Assembly: GCA_041402125.1 (NCBI GenBank)
Contig: JAWKSY010000007.1
Location: 124,001 to 188,000 of the forward strand
DNA from: JAWKSY01 sp041402125
GTDB taxonomy: Bacteria; Planctomycetota; GCA-002687715; DRQF01
Reading direction: 5' to 3'
Length of the DNA stretch: 64,000 nt
A model generated the notes under the pieces. The model was not told where the DNA came from. It saw only the letters and a list, made by a program, of their open reading frames with translations, and did no database searches. Below, one piece after another: positions 35,679-45,091 of the stretch. The number at the start of each line of letters is the position of its first letter. Position 1 is the stretch's first letter. Made by a program: the position numbers and the translations under genes.

Positions 35679-38600
35679 TCAGTTGTAGCGGACGCCGTGC
35701 CGCCCGAGGATGCCCTCGAGCTGCGCGAAGAGCTCGGCGCTGGCCGAGACGCCGAACTCCCGGCCCGCCTGGATCGCGACGCGTCCGAAGCCGGGCGTGA
35801 CGAGGTCGAACGCGACGGGGATCGTGCCCGGATGCTCCCGCATCAGGCGCTTCATCGCGACGATCTGCATGTCGAGATCCTCGCCGGCCTGGACGGTGAG
35901 CGTCACCTGGCGCGTGAGCGCGCCCTTGGCGGCGTCGAGCGGGATGACCTCGTCGACCTTGAGGCTGGGCTCCTCGCGACTGCGATCGAGCTCGCCGCGG
36001 AGGAAGAGGATGTTGTCGGTCTTGATGTGGTCGGCGACCTCGGCGTAGATCGCGGCGAAGATGACGCAGTCGACGGTCCCGGTGAAGTCCTCGAACTTCA
36101 CGAAGGCCATGCGCTTGCCCTCGTAGCGGCCGCGCTTCGTCAGCATCAGGCGGACGGAGCGGATGATCCCGCCCACCGTCACGACCGACTTCGCGGGCTT
36201 GTGCGCGAGCTGGCGGATCTCGGTGTCGGCGAAGGAGCGGATGACGCTCTCGTACTCGGTCAGCGGGTGCCCCGAGAGGTAGAAGCCGAGGGCCTCCTTC
36301 TCGAGCTTGAGGCGGACGGACTCGGGGAACTCCGGGATCGCGGGGAGGGCCGACTGGCCCTGCTTCTCCGCGGCATCCTCGAGCTCTCCGGTGTCGAACA
36401 GGCTCATCTGGCCCGACCGGACGTCGTCCTGGGCCGAGCTGCCGTAGCGCAGGGCCTCCTCGAGGATCGCCATCTTCTGGGCGCGGAAGCCCTCGAGCGA
36501 GTCGAGGGCGCCGGCGTGGATCAGGGCCTCGAGGACCGACTTGTTGAGGAGGCGCGTGTCGACGCGCTCGCAGAGGTCGTAGAGGCTCGAGTAGGGGCGG
36601 TCCGACTCGCGGCGTTCGGCGGAGAGGGCGTCGATCGGCGCCTGGCCGGCGCCGCGGATCGCGCCGAGTGCGTAGCGGATCTTCCCGTCCTCCACGGCGA
36701 ACTCGAACTCGCTGTGGTTGACGTCCGGCGGGAGCACCTCGATGCCCATCTTCCGGCATTCCTCGATGTACTCGACCGTCTTGTCGATCGTGATCATTTC
36801 ACAGGTGAGGAGGGCGGCCATGTACTCGATCGGGTGGTTCGCCTTCAGCCAGGCGGTCTGGTAGGTGACGAGCGCGTACGCGGCGGAGTGACTCTTGTTG
36901 AAGCCGTAGCCCGCGAAGTACTCGATCTGCTCCCAGATCTCCGACGAGATGGCCTCGTCGACGTCGTTCTCGCGCCGCGCGCCCTCGACGAACTGCGCCT
37001 TGAACTTCGCGAGGATCTCGGGCTTCTTCTTGCCCATCGCCTTGCGGAGCGAATCGGCCTCGTTCAGCGAGAAGCCGGAGAGCGCGGCCGCGATGCGCAT
37101 CACCTGTTCCTGGTACAGGATGACGCCGAAGGACTCGCGCAGGATCGGCTCGAGGATCGGGTGGAGGTAGACCACCTGCTCCTGGCCGTGCTTGCGCTTG
37201 CAGTACATGTCGTCCATGCCCGAGCCGAGCGGACCCGGACGGTAGAGCGCCAGGATGGCGATGACGTCCTCGAAGACGTCGGGGCGCAGCTTCTTCAGGA
37301 GCTCCCGCATGCCGTCGGATTCGAGCTGGAACACGCCGACCGTGTCGCCGCGCGCGAGGAGCTCGTAGCTCTTCGGGTCGTCGAGGGGCAGGGCGAGGAT
37401 GTCGAGCGTCTCACCCGTCGTCCGGGCGACGTTCTTCACCGCCTTGTCGATGATCGTGAGCGTGCGCAGGCCGAGGAAGTCCATCTTGAGGAGGCCGATC
37501 TCCTCGCAGATGTCCATCGGCCACTGCGTCGTCACCGTGTCACCGTTGCGGTAGAGCGGGACGCGTTCGGTCAGCGGGGCGTCCGTGATGATGACGCCGG
37601 CGGCGTGGACCGAGCAGTGCCGGGCGGCTCCCTCGATCTTGAGCGCGACGTCGAAGAGCTCCCGGGCCTGACCCTCGCGGAGCTCGCGCAGCTCGGGGTC
37701 GGCGGCCAGGCTCTTCTCGAGCGTCACGCCCGGTCCGCCGGGGATCTTCTTCGTGATCGCGTCGACCTCGGCGAGCGGCACGTCGAGCGCGCGGCCGACG
37801 TCGCGGATCACGCCCTTCGCCGCCATCGTCCCGAAGGTGATGATCTGGGCGACGTTGTCCTTGCCGTACTTCTGGGCGACGTACTCGATGACCTTCTCGC
37901 GGCCGTCCTTGCAGAAGTCGATGTCGATATCCGGCATCGAGATGCGCTCCGCGTTCAGGAAGCGCTCGAAGAGGAGGTCGTAGCGGAGGGGATCGATGAG
38001 CGTGATCGAGAGGGCGTAGGCGACGATCGAGCCGGCGGCCGAGCCGCGACCGGGGCCGACGGGGATGCCCTGCTCCCGGGCGTAGCGGATGAAGTCCCAG
38101 GTGATGAGGAAGTAGTCGACGAACCCCATCTTGACGATGATGTCCATCTCGTAGCGGAGACGCTTCTCGACCTCCTCGCCGCCCTCGGGGTAGAGGCGGG
38201 CGATGCCCTCGCGGCAGAGTCGCTCGAAGAAGACCTCGCTCGGCGTGCCGTCCGGAACGGTGAAGCGGGGGAGGAAGCGGGCGCCGAACTTCATCTCGAA
38301 GTCGCAGCGATCCGCGATCACGCGCGTGTTGGCGATCGCCTCCGGGCAGTACGAGAAGAGGCGGGCCATCTCCTCGCCGGAGCGGAGATAGAGGTCGCGC
38401 GAGCCCATCTTGAAGCGATCGGGGTCGCTCTTCAGCTTCCCGGTGCCGATGCAGAGCATCACGTCCTGGGCCTCGGCGTCCTCCTCGAGCACGTAGTGGA
38501 CGTCGTTCGTGGCGACGAGCGGCGCCCCGGTCTCGGCCGCGAGCTCGATGAGGGCGCGGTTGGCCTCGCGCTGGATGTCGAGGCCGTTCTCCATCAGCTC

Positions 38601-39128
38601 GATGAAGTAGTTCTCGGGGCCGAAGAGCTCGCGGTACTCCCCGACGACGCGCCGCGCGGCGTCCTTGCCCTCGGCGCGGAGGGTCTGGATCAGCTCGCCC
38701 GAGAGGCAACCCGACATGCAGATCAGGCCCTCTCCGTACTCGCGGATCAGGTCCTTGTCGAAGCGGGGGCGGTAGTAGAAGCCCTCGGTGTAGGCGGCGC
38801 TCGAGATCTTGACGAGGTTCGAGAAGCCGCGCTCGTTCCGCGCGAGGAGGGTCGTGTGGTAGTTCGCCTTGCCGAGCTGCGTCTTGGTGCGGTCGAAGCG
38901 ACTCCCGGCCGCCAGATAGCCTTCCATGCCGAGGATCGGCTTGATGCCCTTGGCGCGGGCCGACTTGTAGAAGGACGCGGCCCCGAAGATGTTGCCGTGA
39001 TCGGTGAGCGCGATCGTGTCCATGCCGTGGCGTTCGGCGCCGGCGACGAGCGAGGACAGCCGGCAGTTGCCGTCGAGCAGCGAGTAGTCGCTGTGGACGT
39101 GGAGGTGGACGAAGTCCTCGGGCTTCAT
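35679..39128 (-). CDS. dnaE: DNA polymerase III subunit alpha
   Basis: The replicative polymerase subunit, 1149 residues. The N-terminal PHP domain is HLHVHSDYS (8-16) with ALTDHGNIFG. The palm holds PDIDIDF (399-405) with catalytic aspartates, and LLKMDFLGLRTLTIID carries the third. A helix-hairpin-helix region and an OB fold (VTVGGIIRSVRLMLTKRGRY, then FVKFEDFTGTVDCVIF) follow. ATG 39128 was chosen because a GGAG lies 7 nt upstream; the alternative ATG 8 codons earlier has no better signal. The type is DnaE1. It heads the minus-strand group. Confidence 0.97.
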   Translation of the reverse strand: MKPEDFVHLHVHSDYSLLDGNCRLSSLVAGAERHGMDTIALTDHGNIFGAASFYKSARAKGIKPILGMEGYLAAGSRFDRTKTQLGKANYHTTLLARNERGFSNLVKISSAAYTEGFYYRPRFDKDLIREYGEGLICMSGCLSGELIQTLRAEGKDAARRVVGEYRELFGPENYFIELMENGLDIQREANRALIELAAETGAPLVATNDVHYVLEEDAEAQDVMLCIGTGKLKSDPDRFKMGSRDLYLRSGEEMARLFSYCPEAIANTRVIADRCDFEMKFGARFLPRFTVPDGTPSEVFFERLCREGIARLYPEGGEEVEKRLRYEMDIIVKMGFVDYFLITWDFIRYAREQGIPVGPGRGSAAGSIVAYALSITLIDPLRYDLLFERFLNAERISMPDIDIDFCKDGREKVIEYVAQKYGKDNVAQIITFGTMAAKGVIRDVGRALDVPLAEVDAITKKIPGGPGVTLEKSLAADPELRELREGQARELFDVALKIEGAARHCSVHAAGVIITDAPLTERVPLYRNGDTVTTQWPMDICEEIGLLKMDFLGLRTLTIIDKAVKNVARTTGETLDILALPLDDPKSYELLARGDTVGVFQLESDGMRELLKKLRPDVFEDVIAILALYRPGPLGSGMDDMYCKRKHGQEQVVYLHPILEPILRESFGVILYQEQVMRIAAALSGFSLNEADSLRKAMGKKKPEILAKFKAQFVEGARRENDVDEAISSEIWEQIEYFAGYGFNKSHSAAYALVTYQTAWLKANHPIEYMAALLTCEMITIDKTVEYIEECRKMGIEVLPPDVNHSEFEFAVEDGKIRYALGAIRGAGQAPIDALSAERRESDRPYSSLYDLCERVDTRLLNKSVLEALIHAGALDSLEGFRAQKMAILEEALRYGSSAQDDVRSGQMSLFDTGELEDAAEKQGQSALPAIPEFPESVRLKLEKEALGFYLSGHPLTEYESVIRSFADTEIRQLAHKPAKSVVTVGGIIRSVRLMLTKRGRYEGKRMAFVKFEDFTGTVDCVIFAAIYAEVADHIKTDNILFLRGELDRSREEPSLKVDEVIPLDAAKGALTRQVTLTVQAGEDLDMQIVAMKRLMREHPGTIPVAFDLVTPGFGRVAIQAGREFGVSASAELFAQLEGILGRHGVRYN

Positions 39129-39588
39129 GCGGTTCTCCGGAGGGCGCGGCATCGGGGCGCGCCCCGGGGACGGGGACGCCGCGCGGCGCGTGACGCCCGG
39201 GCTCGACGGATGGGCTTCGGGAAGGGGACGGCCGCGGCCGGCGCCAGCATAGCAGAACCCCGAACGCGACCGATCCCCGCTCTCGCGGCCCGCGCGGGGG
39301 CCGGAGAATAGGGGTCCGAGGTCCGGTGGTCACCCGCGGCGACGCCGGATGGCGCGACTCCTCCCCAGGACGTCGGGCCCGGACCTCGAACGAGACCGAT
39401 CGCGGGGTCCGCGTTTCGCGGCCCGGCGAGCGATCGGAGGCCGCGCTCCCGCGCGACCTCACCCGCCCTCTCGATGACGCACGCTATTCCCCGGGAGGGA
39501 CAGGCCGAGTCGCGCCCGCTGGAGCCCGCCGGGGCCCCCGTGCTATGGTCTCGGACCCCCCGTCCCGCCGGTTCCAGGAGCGGTCGCG
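39129..39588. other. 460-nt intergenic region between divergent genes
   Basis: No gene is visible. It must hold the divergent promoters of dnaE (-) and the HEAT-repeat lipoprotein (+). On the minus strand, TATGCT occurs at about 39247-39252 (reverse of agcata), a likely dnaE -10. On the plus strand TATGGT lies at 39544-39549 without a good -35. Confidence 0.4.
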
Positions 39589-40593
39589 ATGTCTCGAATC
39601 CCCGGTCTGATCGCCACGATCTGTCTCGTCGCCTTCGGTCTCGTCGCCTGCGGAACCGCGTCCGACGGCGGCGCGAACGCCTCCGCCCGCGGCTCCGGCG
39701 ACGGTCTCTGGGAGCAGCTCGATCGCTCGCGTCGGGACAAGGAGAATCGCGTCGCGGCGACGAACGCGCGCCGCGATCGTCTCGAGGGACAGCTCCAGCG
39801 CGGCCGCGATCGCGTGCCGGCGGAGCAGCGCGACCGGATGGAGGTCTGGTGGAAGCAGTTCCTCGACGAGGATCCGGCCTGGCTCTCCTCGCGTCGGACC
39901 TGGAGCGGACTCGGCGTCGTGCCGCAGCAGATCCTGGTCGAGAACCTCCTGATCGCCGCCGTCCGCGGCTTCGAGACCAACCAGGGCCGCCTCTATCAGC
40001 GCGCGCGCGCCGAGCTCTTCGATCTCGCCGACCCGGCGATCCCCTATCTCATCAGCGGACTCGCCGGTGACCACGGCGACGACGTCGTCAAGACCCGCTG
40101 CGTCGAGATCCTCAGCGACATCGGCCGCCCGGCCCTGCCGGCGGTCTCCCGCGCGTGGGAGGACGCTCGCGACGACAAGGCCCGTCTCAATCTCCTCCGC
40201 GCTGTCGCCGCCATGGGCGAGCATGCCGAGGGTCGGTCGACCGAGTTCCTGGGCGGCGTCGCGACGCGCGCGTCCTGGGACTTCCGTCTCCGGCTCACCG
40301 CGATCGAGGGCCTCGGCGCGGCGCGCGACGAGTCCGCGATCCGGCCGCTCGCGACCTGCCTCGAGGACGACGATCTCTCGGTCCGCAAGTTCGCGGCCGC
40401 GGCGATCGGCAACTACTCCTCGCCGGCCGTCCTCGGTGCGCTCGTCGCGGCGCTCGAGCGGTCGAACGCGCGGCGGCTCGAGGAGCCCCGCGAGATCGAG
40501 GTGATCGCGAACTGCATGACGTCCCTGCGGCGCCTCACCGGTCGCCGCTACAAGACCCCGGCGGAGTGGGCATCGTGGTGGCGGAATCGATGA
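39589..40593 (+). CDS. HEAT-repeat lipoprotein, unknown
   Basis: A 334-residue protein with a lipoprotein signal: hydrophobic IATICLVAFGLVACG with the lipobox LVAC at about residues 18-21. A charged helical region follows (LEGQLQRGRDRVPAEQRDRM). The C-terminal half has HEAT-like repeats: EILSDIGRPALPAVSRAWED, VAAMGEHAEGR, IEGLGAARDESAIRPLATCL, and SVRKFAAAAIGNYSSPAVLG. It ends with the short motif YKTPAEWASWWRNR, also common after HEAT repeats. Its stop overlaps the next gene by ATGA. Such proteins usually mediate protein-protein contacts; the partner is unknown. Confidence 0.85.
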   Translation: MSRIPGLIATICLVAFGLVACGTASDGGANASARGSGDGLWEQLDRSRRDKENRVAATNARRDRLEGQLQRGRDRVPAEQRDRMEVWWKQFLDEDPAWLSSRRTWSGLGVVPQQILVENLLIAAVRGFETNQGRLYQRARAELFDLADPAIPYLISGLAGDHGDDVVKTRCVEILSDIGRPALPAVSRAWEDARDDKARLNLLRAVAAMGEHAEGRSTEFLGGVATRASWDFRLRLTAIEGLGAARDESAIRPLATCLEDDDLSVRKFAAAAIGNYSSPAVLGALVAALERSNARRLEEPREIEVIANCMTSLRRLTGRRYKTPAEWASWWRNR

Positions 40594-41117
40594 GCGAGAA
40601 GTCCGAGAACGTCGACTGGGAGGGCGCCCTCGGGAAGCCCGGCCAGAGCTGCTGTCTCACCGGCCGCGTCTTCGGCGAGGGCGACGAGTACGTCAGCGCC
40701 CTCGAGGCGACGGACGAGGGACTGCAGCGGCGCGACTACGACCCCGACCACTTCGAGGAGGGGCGGCCCGAGGTCTTCGCCTTCTGGCGCCACCGCGTCG
40801 CCCACGACGACGAGGACAAGCCCCGTCCGCTCGACATCAACTTCCTCGCCGACTTCTTCCGCCGCCTCCAGGCGAACCCCGGCGGCGACCAGCGGGAGGT
40901 CGCCTACATCGTCTCCCTGCTCCTCATCCGCAAGAAGATCCTCGCCCTCGAGGGCAACGCGAGCGACGAGGCGGGCGAGTACATGACCGTCCGCTTCCAG
41001 AAGGACGAGGACGCCGAGCCCCTGCGCGTCGACGTGCCCGAGCTCACCGAGGAGAAGATGGAGGCCATCCGCGACGACCTCGGCCGCATCTTCAACCTCG
41101 GTCCCAAGGCCTCCTGA
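40590..41117 (+). CDS. conserved-looking hypothetical protein
   Basis: A 175-residue soluble protein starting at ATG 40590, coupled to the HEAT-repeat gene by ATGA. It begins with EGALGKPGQSCCLTGRVFGE, with a CC pair and GxVFxEGDEY; then come DYDPDHFEEGRPEVFAFWRH and LVADFFRRLQ-like LADFFRRLQANPG. A helical ending (ELTEEKMEAIRDDLGRIFNL) follows. No transmembrane helix or signal. The family was not identified. Composition and codon use match the neighbours, so it is a real gene. Confidence 0.8.
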   Translation: MSEKSENVDWEGALGKPGQSCCLTGRVFGEGDEYVSALEATDEGLQRRDYDPDHFEEGRPEVFAFWRHRVAHDDEDKPRPLDINFLADFFRRLQANPGGDQREVAYIVSLLLIRKKILALEGNASDEAGEYMTVRFQKDEDAEPLRVDVPELTEEKMEAIRDDLGRIFNLGPKAS

Positions 41118-41122
41118 CGCTC

Positions 41123-41155
41123 GTGAATAGAAGGGGTCAGACCCCCTTTATTCAC
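41123..41155. repeat. REP-like palindrome 1
   Basis: A 33-nt palindrome with outer arms gtgaata/tattcac and core gggtcagaccc; only one mismatch and one G-T pair. One of three related elements in the 205-nt gap between convergent genes. Confidence 0.8.
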
Positions 41156-41168
41156 AAACCGCGGGGTT

Positions 41169-41204
41169 GTGAAAAAAGGGGGTCTGACCCCGTCAATTCA
41201 TCAC
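41169..41204. repeat. REP-like palindrome 2
   Basis: A related element with core ggggtctgacccc, in the inverse orientation to copy 1, and looser arms (gtgaa...ttcatcac). Confidence 0.75.
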
Positions 41205-41267
41205 GGAAGCGAGGCGCCGATCTCTCGCGGCCTCGGGAGCTTCCGGGCGTCGCCCGCGTCCGCGCTT

Positions 41268-41310
41268 CGAAAGTGAATAAGTCGGGTCTGACCCGATTCA
41301 TTCACTTTCG
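41268..41310. repeat. REP-like palindrome 3
   Basis: The longest copy, a 43-nt palindrome with outer arms cgaaagtgaat/attcactttcg and core cgggtctgacccg; one mismatch and one G-T pair. It lies 12 nt before the end of the convergent minus-strand gene. Confidence 0.8.
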
Positions 41311-41322
41311 GGGCGCGGGGGC

Positions 41323-42653
41323 TCAGTCGTCGCCGCGCCAGTACTTGTAGGCGTTCCGCTCGATCTTGTCCTTGGTGAAGATCGGGCCGAGGGCCTTGTG
41401 GAAGGTCATGTAGCCGCCGCGGCCCGCGGCGGGGTCGACGGCGCTGCCGGTGCGGATGTGGCGCTCGACGGCGTCGGCCAGGTAGGTGATCTGGGAGCTC
41501 TTCTCCTTGGCGACGAGCGCCTGGAGGGCCGGGATGACGGACTCGTCGCGGCGGACGGCGTAGGCCCAGAGGATCGCGGTCTTCGCGGCGACGCTCTTGC
41601 CTTCCTTCTTGTAGCGCTCGGCGAGGAGCGCCTGCACGTCGGCGTCGCCGATGTTGTAGCCGAGCGACAGGTAGCAGGCGATGCGGTTGTCCTCGCGGCG
41701 ATCCTTCACGTTCTCGACCAGGATCTCCTTGGCCGCGAGAGTGCCGTCGCCGCAGGGGCCGAGCGCCCGGAGGATGTCCTTGTGGATCTCCTTGTCGCGC
41801 TCCTTCGGGAACATCTCGATGAGGCGCGTGCCGGCGATGGTGGCGCGCATCTCCTCGAGGCTGACGATCGCGCAGTTGCGGACGTAGTCCGAGGGATCGC
41901 GCAGCCACTTCATGACCGTCGGCGCGGCCCAGGTGTAGACGTCCTTGCCGAAGGCGCGGACGCACTCGCCCTTGTCACGCTCCTTGTCGATGCCCTGGAT
42001 CGTCAGGTAGAGGATGTCGAGCTTGCGTTCGTCCTCGAGGGCCAGGATCCCCCGGACCGCCTTCCGCTTCTCGGGCTGCGTTCCCTTCTTGACCGCCTCG
42101 AGGAAGCCCTTCGTGACCGCGTCCATGCCGTCGGCGGCCTTGCTGCCGTAGAGCACGAGCGCGTTGTTCAGCAGCGTGATGAAGTCGGGCTTCTTGAGCT
42201 CGTAGATCTTCGTCAGGTAGGGCTTGCCGTCGTCCCCGATGAAGATGTGCTGGGGCACCTTGACGTCGTAGCTCTCGAAGTAGCGCTTGCGGACGTCGTG
42301 CTCGTTCTGCCGCAGGTTCTCGCAGCCGATCGTCCCGAAGAGGGGGCTGACCTTCATCTTCGTCCCGCCGATGTCCTTCTCGACCTCGTCGTGGTCGTCG
42401 AAGCAGGTGGGGAGGATCACGAACTCCGACAGGATGGGCAGGATCTCCGGATCCGTGTAGAGGTTCGTCAGCATGCGCTGGCAGGCGACCTCGGTGCTCG
42501 TGTGCATCGTGATGAGGAGGGCTTGCCCTCCTTCTTGGCCCGCTCGAGGGCGCCGTCGAGCGAGCGCTCCCAGGTCGGGTAGCTCTGGCCGAAGACCGTG
42601 ACCGACGCGAGGGCGAGGGCCAGGAGGGAGAGCAGGGACGAGCGGCTGAGCAT
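41323..42653 (-). CDS. secreted thioredoxin-fold/HEAT-repeat protein (one frameshift)
   Basis: The minus-strand ATG at 42653 begins a signal peptide (LLSLLALALASVTVFG then QSYPTW). The next segment LDGALERAKKEGK is typical of thioredoxin-like DUF255/TlpA-type domains. The reading frame breaks near 42520; it continues as LLITMHTSTEVACQRMLTN. Adding one base in the CCC run gives 443 residues. The expected CxxC is reduced to a single Cys (EVACQRM), so disulfide exchange is doubtful. The C-terminal half has HEAT-like repeats (YVRNCAIVSLEEM, LGPCGDGTLAAKEILVENV). The function is unknown. Confidence 0.82.
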
Positions 42654-42884
42654 GGCGGATCCTCGGGTCGTGATCTCGTGCGGGCCTGACGAGCGGGTCG
42701 GAGGGGACCTCCGGGGCTCGCGGGGCATCCTATGGCGGCGCCGGACCTCTGTCAGGCCCGGAGCGGACCCCGGGATCCCCGCGGGAGGGCCACGGCCGCG
42801 CGGCCGCGGCGTTAACATGTGATCCGTCCCCTCGATCCCCCGGATGCACTCCATCCGGCGGTTCCCCGAAAGCGGAGCTCCCCG

Positions 42885-44273
42885 ATGCGCGTCCTCGTCG
42901 CCGCCCTCGTCCTCACCCTCGCCGCCGCGCTCGACGCCCAGACGCTCGAGAAGGTCGCCCTCGAGGGCGGGCGCGAGCTCTCCTACCTCCGACTCGAACC
43001 GCAGCTCCCGGAGGGAGCGAGCCTGAAGGGGCGGCCCCTCTTCCTCGCCCTGCCGCCCGGAGGGCAGGACCGCGACATGGCCGACGTCGCGGTGACGATG
43101 ATGGGGAACGCGGCCCGCCTTCGCGGCTACCTGGTCATCGTGCCGATCGCGCCGGGGAGGCCCTTCTTCGGCGGGGGCGAGATGGCGCTGGGGCCGCTCC
43201 TGGAGCGGCTGGAGCGCGAGGACGCCCCCGATCGCGCGCGCTCGATCGCGGCCGGCATCTCGAACGGGGGGCGCTCGGCCCTCGCGGTCGCGGCGCAGTG
43301 GCCCGAGCGATTCGGCGGCATCGGCGTCGCGCCGGGAGTGATCCCGGACGGCGTCGAGGTGTCGCGGCTCGCGGGCAAGCCGGTCTGGATGCGCGTCGGC
43401 GAGAAGGATGCCGACGGCTGGAAGAAGGGCATGACGGAGGCCGCCGCCGCCCTCGCGAAGCACCATTGCGAGGTCTCGGCCGGAGTCGTGCCGGGCGCCG
43501 GCCACATCATCCCCGTCGACATCGAGAAGACGCTCGACTGGCTCGAGGCGAGGATCCCCGTCTTCGAGCGCGTGAGCTTCAAGGCCGCCGACGGGCTTCC
43601 GATCACCGGAGAGCTCTATCGCGGCCCCGCCGCGACCGAGGGCTCCGCCCCGCGGCCGACGATCCTCCTGTGCCACCAGGCGGGGAGTTCGCGCGGCGAA
43701 TACCGGCGCATCGCGCCGCGCCTCGTGGCCATGGGGTTCGACGCGCTGGCGATCGATCAGCGGTCGGGGGAGGGCGGCAACGCCGTCTCGAGCGGCGTCC
43801 CGAACGAGACCGCGGCCGCCGCGGCCGAACTCGGCGGACGTCGACGGCCGCCCTACGCCGCCGCCGCGGCCGACATCCGCGCGGCTCTCGACTGGCTCGC
43901 GAAGCGCGAGGGCATCGGGCCGCGGATCCTCTGGGGATCGTCCTACTCGTCGAGCCTGGCGATCATGATCGGGTCCGAGCGCGAGGACCTCGCGGCCGTC
44001 CTGTCCTTCTCGCCGGGCGAGTACCTCGGCGACGGCGATCCCGTCGCGACCGCGGCGGCGAAGCTCTCGATCCCGATCCTCGTCGTCGCGCCGGAATCGG
44101 AACGCGGCCAGGCCGAGCCCATCTTCCGGGCGATCGCGGCGAAGTCGAAGACGCTGCGCTGCGACGCCTCGGTCCTCCACGGCTCGCGGACGCTGTTCAT
44201 GGGCAAGGGTCGGGATGCCGACTGGGAGGCCGTCAGCGCCTTCCTGCGGCCTTTCCTCGCGCCGAAGAAGTGA
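42885..44273 (+). CDS. secreted tandem alpha/beta-hydrolase
   Basis: A 462-residue protein with a signal peptide (RVLVAALVLTLAAALDAQ) and two alpha/beta-hydrolase domains. The first, about residues 25-210, has GISNG as nucleophile elbow and a likely histidine in VPGAGHIIP. The second, about 220-460, starts with FKAADGLPITGELYRG and LLCHQAGSSRGEYRRIAPRL. It has GSSYS as elbow and a histidine candidate in SVLHGSRTLFMG, as in dienelactone hydrolase-like enzymes. The start at ATG 42885 was chosen because the 22-residue upstream extension would precede the signal peptide. Substrate unknown; esters are likely. Confidence 0.85.
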   Translation: MRVLVAALVLTLAAALDAQTLEKVALEGGRELSYLRLEPQLPEGASLKGRPLFLALPPGGQDRDMADVAVTMMGNAARLRGYLVIVPIAPGRPFFGGGEMALGPLLERLEREDAPDRARSIAAGISNGGRSALAVAAQWPERFGGIGVAPGVIPDGVEVSRLAGKPVWMRVGEKDADGWKKGMTEAAAALAKHHCEVSAGVVPGAGHIIPVDIEKTLDWLEARIPVFERVSFKAADGLPITGELYRGPAATEGSAPRPTILLCHQAGSSRGEYRRIAPRLVAMGFDALAIDQRSGEGGNAVSSGVPNETAAAAAELGGRRRPPYAAAAADIRAALDWLAKREGIGPRILWGSSYSSSLAIMIGSEREDLAAVLSFSPGEYLGDGDPVATAAAKLSIPILVVAPESERGQAEPIFRAIAAKSKTLRCDASVLHGSRTLFMGKGRDADWEAVSAFLRPFLAPKK

Positions 44274-44300
44274 GCCGCTCCGGGCGCGGGCCGGCGGGGT

Positions 44301-44969
44301 TCAGTCGCGCGCCTTCGGCCCGAAGCAGAGGTCGCCGGCGTCGCCGAGACCGGGGACGATGTAGCCCCGCTCGTCGAGATCGTCGTCGCAGGTGACGAGG
44401 TAGATCTCGGCGTTCGGGATCGCGTCGTGGATGCGATCGGCCGCCCCGCGCCAGCCGACGAGGCCGGCCACGATGAAGCGCGCCGGCTGACGGCCGAGCT
44501 CGACGAGGCGCGCGTGCACGTCGATGATCGTGCTCGCGGTGGCCACCATCGGGTCGGCGAAGATGAGCGCCCGACCGTTCAGCTCCGAGATCGCCTCGTA
44601 GCCCATCGCGATCTCGATCGAGCCGTCGGGGCCCGGCGTGCCGCCCTCGACGCGCGCCGCGCCGAAGAAGGTGACGTCGCTCTGCGGGTAGACGTCGAGC
44701 AGGCCCTCAGCGAAGGGGAGACCGGCCCGGAGCGCCGTCGCGATGACCGGCGTCTCGGCGAGCACCGGGATCTCCTTCGTGCCGAGCGGCGTCACGACGC
44801 GCATCGGCCGCGCCGCGAGATCCTCGCCGATCCGCACCCCGAGCAACATGCCCAGGGTCCGGACGCAGTGGCGGAATCGCGCGCGATCGCCCTGCGTCTC
44901 GCGGTCCCGGAGGGTCCGCAGGAGCTCGCCGAGCACGGGATTGGGCGTGGCGTCGAGGATGATGGGCAT
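44301..44969 (-). CDS. upp: uracil phosphoribosyltransferase
   Basis: UPRT makes UMP from uracil and PRPP in pyrimidine salvage. The 222-residue product begins MPIILDATPNPVLGELLRTL. The C-terminal uracil-binding stretch ERGYIVPGLGDAGDLCFG matches the family. The PRPP loop reads FADPMVATASTIID; most UPRTs have DPMLATGGS, so ASTI replaces GGS. ATG 44969 was chosen as it gives the normal N-terminus, and a longer in-frame ORF is arginine rich without homology. It faces the + strand hydrolase gene, convergently. Confidence 0.92.
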   Translation of the reverse strand: MPIILDATPNPVLGELLRTLRDRETQGDRARFRHCVRTLGMLLGVRIGEDLAARPMRVVTPLGTKEIPVLAETPVIATALRAGLPFAEGLLDVYPQSDVTFFGAARVEGGTPGPDGSIEIAMGYEAISELNGRALIFADPMVATASTIIDVHARLVELGRQPARFIVAGLVGWRGAADRIHDAIPNAEIYLVTCDDDLDERGYIVPGLGDAGDLCFGPKARD

Positions 44970-45057
44970 GGCTTCCGGTCCTCTTCGGGGTCGCGCGCAT
45001 CCTATCAGGCGAGGGACGTCGCGCGAGCGGCGGCCGCGGCCCACTTCCGGTGCCCCC

Positions 45058-45085
45058 TTGTCCCGTCCCCGTTCGCGTCTATGCT
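45058..45085 (+). promoter_or_regulatory. putative promoter of the lysW operon
   Basis: TTGTCC (45058-45063), a 16-bp spacer and TATGCT (45080-45085) lie 253 nt before lysW. The predicted start of transcription is around 45092, at the first base of the ATG of a 19-codon ORF. Confidence 0.65.
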
Positions 45086-45091
45086 TCGGCC

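Noticed and set aside
35697..39311. 1204-codon + strand ORF opposite dnaE
   Set aside because: Antisense shadow of an unambiguous DNA polymerase III gene; composition almost only E, R, L, A, D and V.
41118..41322. CRISPR-like array
   Set aside because: Three palindromes of unequal length, spacing and orientation, no constant spacer size and no cas genes.
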